Assembly: GCA_934533075.1 (NCBI GenBank)
Contig: CAKTBJ010000011.1
Location: 5,069 to 69,068, forward strand
Direction of reading: 5' to 3'
From: an uncultured Paracoccus sp.
Lineage (GTDB): Bacteria; Pseudomonadota; Alphaproteobacteria; Rhodobacterales; Rhodobacteraceae
DNA: 64,000 nucleotides
Shown here: positions 8,655 through 17,415 of the stretch, piece by piece
Layout: the number at the start of each line of letters is the position of its first letter
Position numbering within the stretch: the stretch's first letter is position 1
Program-made: the position numbers and the translations under genes
The notes under the pieces: generated by a model
The model's database searches: none
Seen by the model: the letters and a program-made list of their open reading frames with translations, nothing else
Told to the model about the DNA's origin: nothing

Positions 8655-11600
8655 ATGCGACTGGCAGGACAGGCGGGCGGGCTGAAGGCCGTGGCGATGG
8701 TTCTGGCGCTGGCGGGATCCGTGCTCGCACCTCCGGCGCTGGCGCAGGAGGAAAGCCCGCTGGTGCCGCTGCGCCGGGCGGTGCTGGCGGCGGATACCGA
8801 CCTGCCGGGCGGCGACATCGACAAGATCTTCGACATCTCGCTGGACGATTGCGTGCAGGCCTGCCTGGGCAATCCCGCCTGCGAGGCGTTCACCTACAAC
8901 CAGCGGGCGCGCGCCTGCTTCCCGAAGGCGGGCGATCCGGCGCCCTCGGCCTTCCTCGGCGCGCTGTCGGGCCATGTCCGCAATGCCGGCGACCTGCCCG
9001 CAGCCGCGCAGGCCCGTGCCGATGCCGCGCCCGCCATCCGCGAGGGCGACTATCGCGCCGCCTATCAGCTGGCGCGCCAGGCCGCCGTGATGTGGCCGCC
9101 GGGCAACGACGCCGACCCCCGCGCCGCCGCGCAATCGGCCGAGGCGCGCGAGGACTGGCGCGCCGCCATCACCGCCATCGGCCCGCTGGTCGCGCAGCAG
9201 GACGAGGTGCAGGACTGGATGACGCTGGCCCGGCTGTCGCTGAAGGCCGGCGACGGCGGCCAGTCCGCCAGCGCCGCCATCAACGCCTATCTGCGCGCCG
9301 GCGACGATGCGCAGGCCGCCGATGCGCTGGCGCAGCTTGCCGCCGCGTGGGACAGCAATCGCGGGCAGGACTCGCTGGCGGTGCTGCGGCTGGCGGCCGG
9401 CCTTGCCGAAAGCGACGCCATCACTGACGCCCTGGCCCGCGCCGAGGAGCGTTACGGCATGCGGGTGCAGGACAGCGAGGTCAGGGCCGACCTTGCCCGG
9501 CCCAGCTTCTGCGTCAGCTTCAACCGCGCGCTGTCCGACAGCGTGGATTATGCGCCCTATGTGCGGCTGCCGGCGGGCGACCTGACGGTCGAGGCGCAGG
9601 ATTCGCGCCTCTGCGTCGAGGGTTTCGCGCATGGCGCCGAGGTCAATGTCACCCTGCGCGCCGGCCTGCCCGCCGCCGATGGCGAGACGCTGCGCAAGGA
9701 TGTCGAGCTGAGCGCCTATGTCCGCGACCGCAGCCCCTCGGTGCGCTTCCCCGGCCGGGCCTATGTGCTGCCCGCGACCGGCGACCGCGGGCTGGAGGTG
9801 GTGACGGTGAATGCCGAGGCGCTGGAACTGCGGCTGTCGCGCGTGTCCGACCGCAACCTGATCGCCACCCTGCGCGACGACCTGTTCGCGCGGCCTCTGG
9901 ACGGCTGGTCCGCAAGCTGGCTGCGCGACGAGATGGCCACGCAGATCTGGCAGGGCGAGGCCGATCTGGCCGGAGATGCCGCCGGGAGCCTGAATCGCGA
10001 GGTCACCACCCGGCTGGGCATCCCCGACGCCGCCGGCCCGCTGGAGCCGGGCGTCTATGTGCTGGAGGCGCAGCTGCCCGGCACCGACGAGAACGATGTC
10101 GACTATTACGCCGATGCGGTGCCGGTGGCGGTGCAATGGTTCGTGGTCTCGGATTTCGGGATTTCCACGCTGTGGGGCGCGGATCAGTTGACCGTGGTGG
10201 TGCGCAGCCTGGCCAGTGCCGGCCCGCGCGAGGGGGTCGAGGTCGCGCTGGTGTCGCGCGCCAATGCCGTGCTGGCCACGGCGCAGGCCGATGCCGAGGG
10301 CGTGGCGCGTTTCGACGCCGCCGTGACGCGCGGCGAGGGCAGCGCCGCCCCGGCGATGGTCACGGTGACGGCATGGGAGGGCGAGGGGGCCGACCGCAAG
10401 CCCGCCGACATGGCTTTCCTGTCGCTGCTGGACCCGGAATTCGACCTGTCGGATCGCGGCGTGGCCGGGATGCCGGCGCCCGGCCCGATCGACCTGTTCA
10501 TGACCACCGATCGCGGCGTCTATCGCGCCGGCGAGGTCGTGCATGTCACCGCGCTGGCCCGCGACGGCGCCGCGCGCGCCGTCAGGGACGTGCCGCTGAT
10601 CGCCGTGCTGACCCGTCCCGACGGGGTGGAGGCCGCGCGGTTGCGGCTCGATCCCGACGCGGCGGGGGGCTATGTCTACGACCTGCCCATCGACGCCTTC
10701 GCGCCGCGCGGCACCTGGCGGCTGGAGATGCGCGCCGGCGCCAATACCCCGCCCCTGGCCAGCGCCCGCATCCTGGTCGAGGATTTCACGCCCGAGCGCA
10801 TCGACTATCCGCTGGACCTGCCCGAGGGCATGCTGTCCAGCGGCGAAAGCCTGACCATCGACAGCGAGGCGCGCTGGCTGTTCGGCGCGCCCGCCGGCGA
10901 ATTGCCCTGGGAGGCCTGGCTGGCCGTCAAGCCCGCCTTCGCCCTGCCCGCCTTCGCCAATTACGCCTTCGGGGTGGAGGAGGGCCGCACCGCCAGCCTC
11001 GACACCATCGGCACCGGCGTGACGGCCGAGGATGGCAGCTTCGCGGTGCCGGTGGACCTGCCCGCCGGCGACAGCCTGGCCGAGGCCACCGTCCGCGTGC
11101 AGGTCAGCGAGGGCGCCGGCCGTCCGGTCGAGCGCAGCGATACGCGGCTGGTGATGCCGGACCAGCCGATCCTCGGCATACGCAAGCTGTTCGACGGCAA
11201 TACGGTGGCGCAGGATTCGGATGCCCGCTTCGAGGTGATCGCGGTGGCGCCGGACATGACCCGCGCCGCCATGCCCGCCCGCTGGGTGCTGACCCGGATC
11301 GAGACCGATTATGTCTGGTATCGCAGCGGCAGCCGCTGGAACTGGGAGGTCGTCACCCACAGGAAGCGCGTCACCGGCGGCGAGGTCGAGATCGGTGCCG
11401 ATGCGCCGGCGCCGGTCTCGGTGGCGCTGGACTGGGGCCAGTATGAATTGCGCGTGGAACCGGCCGAGCCGGGCGCCGGCGGGGCCGCCGCCGTCACCTT
11501 CTGGTCGGGCTGGGCAATGGCCGGGGCCGGCAGCGAAAGCCCCGACCGGCTTTCCGTGCGGCTGGATGCCGCGAATTACCGCGCCGGCGACACCGCCAAC

Positions 11601-14168
11601 CTGACCATCGAGGCCGAGGAGGACGGCATCGCCGTGGTCTCCGTGCTGACCAACCGCATCGTGGACCTGCAAACCGTGCCGCTGGTCCGGGGCAGCAATA
11701 CCGTGGCACTGGCCGTCACCGACGACTGGGGCGCCGGCGCCTATGTGACCGCGCAGGCCATCCGGCCGCTGGAGGGCGATGCCGCCAGCCCCAACCGCGC
11801 CCCGGTGCGCCGGCTGGGCCTGGCCTATGCGCCTGTCGATCCCGGTGCGCGCAAGCTGGATGCCCGCATCGAGGTCGCGGCCGAGTCGCGCCCGCGCGGC
11901 ACCCTGCCCGTGACCCTGCATCTGGACGGGGTGGAGGCCGGGCAGACCGCCTTCGCCAGCATCGCCGTTGTGGATCAGGGCATCCTGAACCTGACCGGCT
12001 TCAAGTCGCCCGATCCGGCGGGCCATTACTTCGGCCAGCACCGGCTGGGCGTCGGCCTGCGCGACCTTTACGGGCGGTTGCTGCTGTCCACCGGCGCCGC
12101 CGATGGCGCGCTGCGCGAGGGCGGCGATGCGCAGGGCAGCATGGATGCCTCGGCCCCGCCGCCGACCGAGGTGCTGATGGCGTATTTCTCCGGTCCCGTC
12201 ACGGTGGGCGAGGATGGCAGCGTCACCGTGGACGTGCCCATCCCCGACTTCAACGGCGCGGTGCGGGTGATGGCCGTGGCCTGGACCGAGACCGCCGTGG
12301 GGCAGGCCGAGGCCGATGCGGTGATCCGCGACCCGGTGGTGCTGATGGTCACGGCGCCGCAATTCCTGGCGCCCGGCGACGAGGCCACCCTGCGGCTGGA
12401 GCTGACGCAGACCGAAGGGTCCGGCGAGACCCGGCTATCGCTGGACGCGGCCGGGTTGGAGGCGGGCAAGCTGCTCGCCTCGGTCACGATGGAACAGGGC
12501 GAGGTCCGGCGGCTGGAACTGCCGATCTCGGTCCCCGAGAGCGCGCCGCTGGGCACGGCGCGGATCGGCTTTGCGATCACGGCGCCCGATGGCAGCCTGC
12601 TGACCAAGGACATCGCCATCCCGGTCATGGACGGCGCCCCCGAGGTCGTGCGCCGCACCCGCATCACCATCGACGCCGGCACCTCCGAGGTGCTGGACGG
12701 CGGCGACAGCGGCGGGCTGCGGGCGGTGTCGCGCATCCTGCTGACGGCGGGACCGTTCGCCTCGCTGGATACCGGCTCGGTCATCGGCGACCTGTGGCGC
12801 TATCCCTATGGCTGCACCGAGCAACTGGCCTCGGCCGCGCTGCCGCTGATCCGCATGCCGGGGCTGGTGCCGCTGGTCCAGCCCGAGGCCGAGGCGCAAG
12901 CCGCGCCGATCGACGTGCAGAAGGGGGTGAATACCGCGATCACCCGCATCCTGGCCCGGCAGAATCCCGATGGCGGCTTTGGCCTGTGGTCGGCGGGCTA
13001 TGACAGCGACAACTGGCTGGATGCCTATGCCACCGACTTCCTGTCGCAGGCGCGGGCCGCCGGCTATGCCGTGCCCGACCGCGCCTTCCAGTCGGCGCTG
13101 GAGAACCTGCGCAATACCGTGAACTACGCCACCAGCCCCACGGCAGCCGATCAATGGGAGAACGCGAACCTGGCCTATGCCTCGCTGGTGCTGGCGCGCG
13201 AGCGCGCGACCTCGGTGGGCGATCTGCGCTATTATGCCGACGCGGCGGCCGAGAGCTTCACCACGCCGCTGTCGGCGGCGCAGGTAGGGGCCGCGCTGGC
13301 GCTGTATGGCGACACCATCCGCGGCCAGAAGATGCTGAACCAGGCGCTGGCCTCGCTGAAGCCGGTGGACGAGCGGACGATGCGCTGGGATTACGGCTCG
13401 CAGCTGCGCGACCGCGCCGGGATTCTGGCGCTGGCGCTGGAGGCGGGGCTGAGGGTGCCCGATCTGGAGGCCGAGGTCCGCACGCTGGCCGGCGTCATCG
13501 ACCAGCGGCGCAGCCGGGGCTGGGGCCTGTCCACGCAGGAATCCGGCGCGCTGGTGCAGCTGGCCTACCGCCTGTCCGCCGCGCCGCCCGACCTGACCGT
13601 GGACGGTGCGGCGCTGGCCGAGGTGCTGGTGCCGCTGGTGCCCGGCGCCGACGTGACGCTGGAGGCCGGGCCGCGCGCGCCGGTGGACGTGACGCTGACC
13701 GCCTTCGGCCGGCTGGCGGCGACCGAGCCGGCGGGCGGCCTCGGCTATACGATCACGCGGGAGTATTTCGACATGGACGGCAATCCGCTGGACGTGGCGA
13801 ACGTGTCTCTTGGCGCGCGCATGGCGGTGGTGCTGACCGTCAAGCCGGCGTCGGACAATCCCGGGGGGCGGCTGGTCGTCGATGACCCGCTGCCGGCGGG
13901 GTTCGAAATCGACAACCCCAACCTGATCCAGTCCGGCACCGATGCCGCCGCCTTGTTCGGCGAATCGGCCGACCCGGACATGGCCCAGTTCCTGCGCGAG
14001 CGGTTCGTGGCCTCGCTGACCTGGCAGGGGACGGAAAGCTTCCGGCTGGTCTATATCGTGCGCGCCGTGCACGAGGGCCGGTTCAGCCATCCGGCGGCGG
14101 TGGTCGAAGACATGTATCGCCCGCAATTCCGCGCCTGGACCGATGCCGGCACGGTCAGCGTCCAGTGA
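8655..14168 (+). CDS. Bacterial alpha-2-macroglobulin with N-terminal PAN/apple domain
   Basis: A protein of about 1,837 residues with a signal peptide ending near ALAQEE (residues 1-30). It has a PAN/apple-like domain (about 45-110, with CVQACLGNPACEAF), then macroglobulin and bait regions, and an alpha-alpha barrel thioester domain. The thioester motif CTEQ is intact (Cys near residue 1387), so it should trap attacking proteases covalently. Bacterial macroglobulins guard the periplasm when the cell wall is breached. ATG 8655 follows an in-frame GTG at 8652; either may be used. It overlaps pbpC, the classic partner that repairs peptidoglycan. The PAN domain is a feature of the alphaproteobacterial version. 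Confidence 0.93.
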   Translation: MRLAGQAGGLKAVAMVLALAGSVLAPPALAQEESPLVPLRRAVLAADTDLPGGDIDKIFDISLDDCVQACLGNPACEAFTYNQRARACFPKAGDPAPSAFLGALSGHVRNAGDLPAAAQARADAAPAIREGDYRAAYQLARQAAVMWPPGNDADPRAAAQSAEAREDWRAAITAIGPLVAQQDEVQDWMTLARLSLKAGDGGQSASAAINAYLRAGDDAQAADALAQLAAAWDSNRGQDSLAVLRLAAGLAESDAITDALARAEERYGMRVQDSEVRADLARPSFCVSFNRALSDSVDYAPYVRLPAGDLTVEAQDSRLCVEGFAHGAEVNVTLRAGLPAADGETLRKDVELSAYVRDRSPSVRFPGRAYVLPATGDRGLEVVTVNAEALELRLSRVSDRNLIATLRDDLFARPLDGWSASWLRDEMATQIWQGEADLAGDAAGSLNREVTTRLGIPDAAGPLEPGVYVLEAQLPGTDENDVDYYADAVPVAVQWFVVSDFGISTLWGADQLTVVVRSLASAGPREGVEVALVSRANAVLATAQADAEGVARFDAAVTRGEGSAAPAMVTVTAWEGEGADRKPADMAFLSLLDPEFDLSDRGVAGMPAPGPIDLFMTTDRGVYRAGEVVHVTALARDGAARAVRDVPLIAVLTRPDGVEAARLRLDPDAAGGYVYDLPIDAFAPRGTWRLEMRAGANTPPLASARILVEDFTPERIDYPLDLPEGMLSSGESLTIDSEARWLFGAPAGELPWEAWLAVKPAFALPAFANYAFGVEEGRTASLDTIGTGVTAEDGSFAVPVDLPAGDSLAEATVRVQVSEGAGRPVERSDTRLVMPDQPILGIRKLFDGNTVAQDSDARFEVIAVAPDMTRAAMPARWVLTRIETDYVWYRSGSRWNWEVVTHRKRVTGGEVEIGADAPAPVSVALDWGQYELRVEPAEPGAGGAAAVTFWSGWAMAGAGSESPDRLSVRLDAANYRAGDTANLTIEAEEDGIAVVSVLTNRIVDLQTVPLVRGSNTVALAVTDDWGAGAYVTAQAIRPLEGDAASPNRAPVRRLGLAYAPVDPGARKLDARIEVAAESRPRGTLPVTLHLDGVEAGQTAFASIAVVDQGILNLTGFKSPDPAGHYFGQHRLGVGLRDLYGRLLLSTGAADGALREGGDAQGSMDASAPPPTEVLMAYFSGPVTVGEDGSVTVDVPIPDFNGAVRVMAVAWTETAVGQAEADAVIRDPVVLMVTAPQFLAPGDEATLRLELTQTEGSGETRLSLDAAGLEAGKLLASVTMEQGEVRRLELPISVPESAPLGTARIGFAITAPDGSLLTKDIAIPVMDGAPEVVRRTRITIDAGTSEVLDGGDSGGLRAVSRILLTAGPFASLDTGSVIGDLWRYPYGCTEQLASAALPLIRMPGLVPLVQPEAEAQAAPIDVQKGVNTAITRILARQNPDGGFGLWSAGYDSDNWLDAYATDFLSQARAAGYAVPDRAFQSALENLRNTVNYATSPTAADQWENANLAYASLVLARERATSVGDLRYYADAAAESFTTPLSAAQVGAALALYGDTIRGQKMLNQALASLKPVDERTMRWDYGSQLRDRAGILALALEAGLRVPDLEAEVRTLAGVIDQRRSRGWGLSTQESGALVQLAYRLSAAPPDLTVDGAALAEVLVPLVPGADVTLEAGPRAPVDVTLTAFGRLAATEPAGGLGYTITREYFDMDGNPLDVANVSLGARMAVVLTVKPASDNPGGRLVVDDPLPAGFEIDNPNLIQSGTDAAALFGESADPDMAQFLRERFVASLTWQGTESFRLVYIVRAVHEGRFSHPAAVVEDMYRPQFRAWTDAGTVSVQ

Positions 14169-16221
14169 CCGCCGCGCCGGCCGCTGGCTGATCGCGCTGA
14201 CGGTCGCGCTGGGGCTGGCGGCCGGCCTGCGCGACGCGGGCGAGGCGCGGCTGGACGCCTGGGTGGCGGGGGTCGAGATGCCCTCGCTGGACCCCCCGGT
14301 GGGGGTGGAGGTTCTGGCCGGCGACGGCAGCCTTCTGCGCGCCTTCCAGGTCGGCGCCGGCCGCTGGCGGCTGGCGCCGGGGGCGGTCGATCCGCTGCTG
14401 GTGGACATGCTGGTCGGCTGGGAGGATCGTCGTTTCGAGGACCACCACGGCGTGGACCTGCGCGCGGGCGCGCGGGCGGCCTGGCAGGCGCTGCGGCACG
14501 GTCGCATCGTCTCGGGCGCCTCGACCCTGACCATGCAGGTCGCGCGACTGCTGGAGGAGGGTCCCACCGGCACGCGCGAGGGCAAGTTGCGGCAGGTCCG
14601 GGTGGCGCTGGCGCTGGAGCGGCAGCTGACCAAGCCGCAGATCCTGGACCTCTATCTGCGGCTGGCGCCTTACGGGGGAAACCTTGAAGGGGTGCGCGCG
14701 GCCTCGCTGGCCTGGTTCGGCAAGGAGCCGCGCCGGCTGTCGCCTTCGGAGGCCGCGCTGCTGGTCGCCCTGCCTCAGGCGCCGGAGGGCCGTCGCCCCG
14801 ACCGCCACCCCGAGGCCGCGATGGCGGCGCGCAACCGGGTGCTGGCGCGGGCGGCGGCACTGGGGCTGATCGCGGAGGGCGACCTGCCGGCGCTGATGGC
14901 CGAGCCGGTGCCGCGATCCATGCGCGCCTTCCCCTCGCATGCGCCGCTGCTGGCGGAGCGGCTGCGGCGCGCCCATCCCGGCGTGACCCGCATCCCGACC
15001 ACCATCGACGCCCGGCTGCAACGGCGGGCCGAATTCCTGGCCGGGCGCGCCGCCGGGGCCGGGCCGCAACGGCTGTCGGCGGCGATCGTGGTCGCGGACC
15101 ACCGCAGCGGGGCGATCCTAGCCTCGGTCGGCACCGGCGGCTGGGCACAGGATGCGCGGGCTGGGTTCGTGGACATGACGCGGGCGCTGCGCTCGCCCGG
15201 CTCGACGCTGAAGCCCTTCGTCTACGGGCTGGGCTTCGATGACGGGCTGATCGACCCGGAGACGCTGATCGAGGACACGCCTGCGATCTTCGGCACCTGG
15301 CAGCCGCAGAATTTCGACCGGCATTTCCGGGGCACGGTGACGGTCCGGCAGGCTTTGGAGCTGTCGCTGAACCTGCCGGTGGTGCGGGTGGCCGAGGTGG
15401 TCGGCCCGGCGCGGCTGGTGCAGGCGCTGGAGCGCGCCGGGGTGCGGCTGGAGGTGCAGGGCGGCGTGCCGGGCCTCGCCGTGGTGCTGGGCGGGGCTGG
15501 CGTGTCGGCCGAGGGGCTGGCGCAGGGCTATGCGGCGCTGGCGCGGGGCGGGCAGGGGATCGTGCTGTCGGCCGAGCCGGGCGGCGCCGCGCCGCTGCCG
15601 CGGGCGATGTTCCGGCCGGCGGCGGCCTGGCAGGTGGGCGACATCCTCGCACGGGTGCCGCCGCCGCCGGGGGCGCCTTTGGGGCGGCTGGCCTACAAGA
15701 CCGGCACCAGCTACGGCAACCGCGACACCTGGGCGGTGGGCTATGACGGGGCGCATGTCGGTGCGGTCTGGCTGGGGCGCCCGGACGGCACGCCGGTGCC
15801 GGGGGCTTTCGGGGCCGATCTGGCAGCGCCGGTGCTGTTCGACATGTTCGGCGGCCTGCCTGCCGTGCCGCTGCCCCCGCCGCCGCCCGGCGTGCTGCGC
15901 CGCCCTAATGCCGCGCTGCCGCCGCCGCTGCGCCGCTTCGCCTCGCCGGGCACGGTCAGCGCCCCGGCAGAGGCCCGCACCGATCCCCTGCGCCTGACCT
16001 TCCCCCCGGACGGCGCGCGGATCGAACTGAATGGCAGGCCCTTGATCGCCAAGCTGCGCGGCGGGCTGCCGCCCTATACGCTGCTGCTGGACGGCGCGCC
16101 GGTGGTCACGCGGCTGTCGGGGACCGAGGCGGAACTGCCCGTGCTGGCACCGGGCTTCGCGAAGCTGACGGTGATCGACGCGCGCGGCGCATCGCAGAGC
16201 GCCAGCCTGCGGATCGACTGA
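14143..16221 (+). CDS. pbpC: Penicillin-binding protein 1C
   Basis: A 692-residue bifunctional murein synthase. A signal anchor near the N-terminus precedes a GT51 transglycosylase domain (WEDRRFEDHHGVD with the catalytic Glu, then SGASTLTMQVAR). A transpeptidase domain follows, with the SxxK-type serine in RSPGSTLKPF, an SLN motif (ELSLNLP) and KTGTS near residue 526. The C-terminal ~100 residues form the PBP1C-specific beta domain. It overlaps the macroglobulin gene by 26 nt, and this start is the only suitable in-frame one. The A2M-PbpC pairing is inferred to link protease trapping with wall repair. Confidence 0.94.
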   Translation: MPARSASSDRRAGRWLIALTVALGLAAGLRDAGEARLDAWVAGVEMPSLDPPVGVEVLAGDGSLLRAFQVGAGRWRLAPGAVDPLLVDMLVGWEDRRFEDHHGVDLRAGARAAWQALRHGRIVSGASTLTMQVARLLEEGPTGTREGKLRQVRVALALERQLTKPQILDLYLRLAPYGGNLEGVRAASLAWFGKEPRRLSPSEAALLVALPQAPEGRRPDRHPEAAMAARNRVLARAAALGLIAEGDLPALMAEPVPRSMRAFPSHAPLLAERLRRAHPGVTRIPTTIDARLQRRAEFLAGRAAGAGPQRLSAAIVVADHRSGAILASVGTGGWAQDARAGFVDMTRALRSPGSTLKPFVYGLGFDDGLIDPETLIEDTPAIFGTWQPQNFDRHFRGTVTVRQALELSLNLPVVRVAEVVGPARLVQALERAGVRLEVQGGVPGLAVVLGGAGVSAEGLAQGYAALARGGQGIVLSAEPGGAAPLPRAMFRPAAAWQVGDILARVPPPPGAPLGRLAYKTGTSYGNRDTWAVGYDGAHVGAVWLGRPDGTPVPGAFGADLAAPVLFDMFGGLPAVPLPPPPPGVLRRPNAALPPPLRRFASPGTVSAPAEARTDPLRLTFPPDGARIELNGRPLIAKLRGGLPPYTLLLDGAPVVTRLSGTEAELPVLAPGFAKLTVIDARGASQSASLRID

Positions 16222-16280
16222 GGGCGCTTGTGCTCCTGCCAAGAGGCATGAACGACCGTGGCCGCGGATTGTGAGGAGAG

Positions 16281-16337
16281 AAGGTTTGCCCTTCAGGCCA
16301 AACCTGCGCTGCCGCCCGGCCTTGCGTGGGGTGCCGC
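16281..16337 (+). repeat. GGTTTGCC / GCCGCCCGGCC intergenic module, copy 1
   Basis: Begins AAGGTTTGCC and continues AAACCTGCGCTGCCGCCCGG then CCTTG and GTGCCGC. It is repeated 229 bp downstream with few changes. The first part can fold as GGTTTG...CAAACC. A reverse-oriented piece also lies near 23305-23330. Confidence 0.7.
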
Positions 16338-16408
16338 CTTCGTCCGAAACGCTGCGATCGGCCTCGCCGCACCCTGCGGGACTTCCACCGCCGGTCAAGG
16401 GCGCATGG

Positions 16409-16470
16409 CCCGACTTACCCACCCCCTCCGACTCCTATGGGGGTCTCCGGGCGTGGATAAGTCTGCGTGG
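16409..16470 (+). repeat. Inverted-repeat intergenic element with DnaA-box-like arms, copy A
   Basis: A 62 bp unit running from CCCGACTTACCCAC to GTGGATAAGTCTGCGTGG. Its ends are imperfect inverted repeats, and a CCCCC...GGGGG pair lies inside. The right arm reads TTATCCACG on the other strand, one base from the DnaA-box consensus. Further copies are at 23457, 34916, 39660 and 39870. Confidence 0.8.
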
Positions 16471-16509
16471 GCTGGCCGGTCTTGCCCACCGCGCGCGTGG
16501 CAAAGGGGG

Positions 16510-16565
16510 AAGGTTTGCCCCGAGGGGCAAACCTGCGCTGCCGCCCGGCCTTGTCGGGGTGCCGC
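16510..16565 (+). repeat. GGTTTGCC / GCCGCCCGGCC intergenic module, copy 2
   Basis: Second copy of the module at 16281. Here the first part is a perfect palindrome, GGTTTGCCCC-GA-GGGGCAAACC (16512-16533), with a 10 bp stem and two-base centre. Confidence 0.75.
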
Positions 16566-17016
16566 TTCGCTTTCGGCTGAAAGTCTGCAATTGTCCCGGC
16601 TGCCCCCTGCATGGTCTGCATGGGCACCGCTGTTGCCCGGCCCTGCAACGCATTGCGAAACGGCCACCTTGCCATGCGACACCACCGCTTTGCCTTGCGA
16701 GGCAGCCCCGGCTCTACGCCGCCCCCCTTTTCTTCTTTCGGTTAGAAACCTGGAGAGCAGTGCCTGGGGTGCGGGGGCGGCGAGCGCCCCGCCGTGCGGA
16801 CCCAACAGGGGCCGCACCAATAAGAAAACAAGGCGTGCACCTGCGCGCTCTGTTTGGCCGCCAACAGGCGGCCTTCCCTACCCACAACTAACAGCGCCGT
16901 CGCATTTTGCCGCTGGGGCCGGGCGGCAGCGCCGGGCTGCCAAGCCCCGAAGGGGCGTTGGCGGGCCGCTCTCGCCTCTCGGGTTGGAAAGCTGCCTGAC
17001 GAGGAGGCTTTGCCCC

Positions 17017-17415
17017 CTAAAGCCAGTCGCGCAGGATCGGGATCAGCGGAATATCCGCCGGCGGCATGGGGTAGTCCGCCAGTTTCTCGGCCCGGACCCA
17101 GGCCAGCCCCTGGCCCTCGCGCGGGATCACCTGCCCCTGCCAGCGCCGGCAGGCAAAGAGCGGCATCAGCAGGTGGAAATCCCCATAGGCGTGGCTGGCG
17201 AAGGTCAGGGGCGCGAGGCAGGAGGTCCATGTCTCGATCCCCAGCTCCTCGTGCAGCTCGCGGATCAGGGCGGTTTCGGGGGATTCGCCGGTCTCGACCT
17301 TGCCGCCGGGGAATTCCCACAACCCCGCCATCGCCTTGCCTTCAGGGCGCTGCGCCAGCAGCACCCGCCCGTCCGCGTCGATCAGCGCCACGGCAGCGAC
17401 GAGGACGATCTTCAC
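17017..17415 (-). CDS. mutT: 8-oxo-dGTP diphosphatase, Nudix
   Basis: A 132-residue Nudix hydrolase of MutT type that removes oxidised dGTP from the nucleotide pool. The Nudix box is complete: G38-x5-E44-x7-R52-E53-L54-x-E56-E57-x-G59-I60. The preceding LAQRPEGKAMAGLWEFPGG block is diagnostic of MutT. The start is GTG 17415, which overlaps the argJ stop (GTGA), so translation is coupled to argJ. The final gene of the ppiase-argJ-mutT unit; argJ next to mutT recurs in Rhodobacterales. Confidence 0.92.
   Translation of the reverse strand: MKIVLVAAVALIDADGRVLLAQRPEGKAMAGLWEFPGGKVETGESPETALIRELHEELGIETWTSCLAPLTFASHAYGDFHLLMPLFACRRWQGQVIPREGQGLAWVRAEKLADYPMPPADIPLIPILRDWL

Larger units (their letters stand above)
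16222..17016. other. 795 bp repeat-rich intergenic region
   Basis: No gene is supported. The region holds two copies of a 56-57 bp module (16281-16337 and 16510-16565), one copy of the DnaA-box-like inverted-repeat element (16409-16470), and a degenerate reverse copy of the GCCGCCCGGCC core near 16917-16950. The stretch 16570-16910 contains nothing I recognise. It separates the converging pbpC and mutT genes. Confidence 0.7.

Noticed and set aside
8088..12362. A 1,424-codon minus-strand open frame under the macroglobulin gene.
   Set aside because: It is an antisense shadow: the plus frame has a signal peptide, PAN domain and thioester motif, while the minus frame has a His/Gly/Gln-rich composition typical of reversed GC-rich codons.
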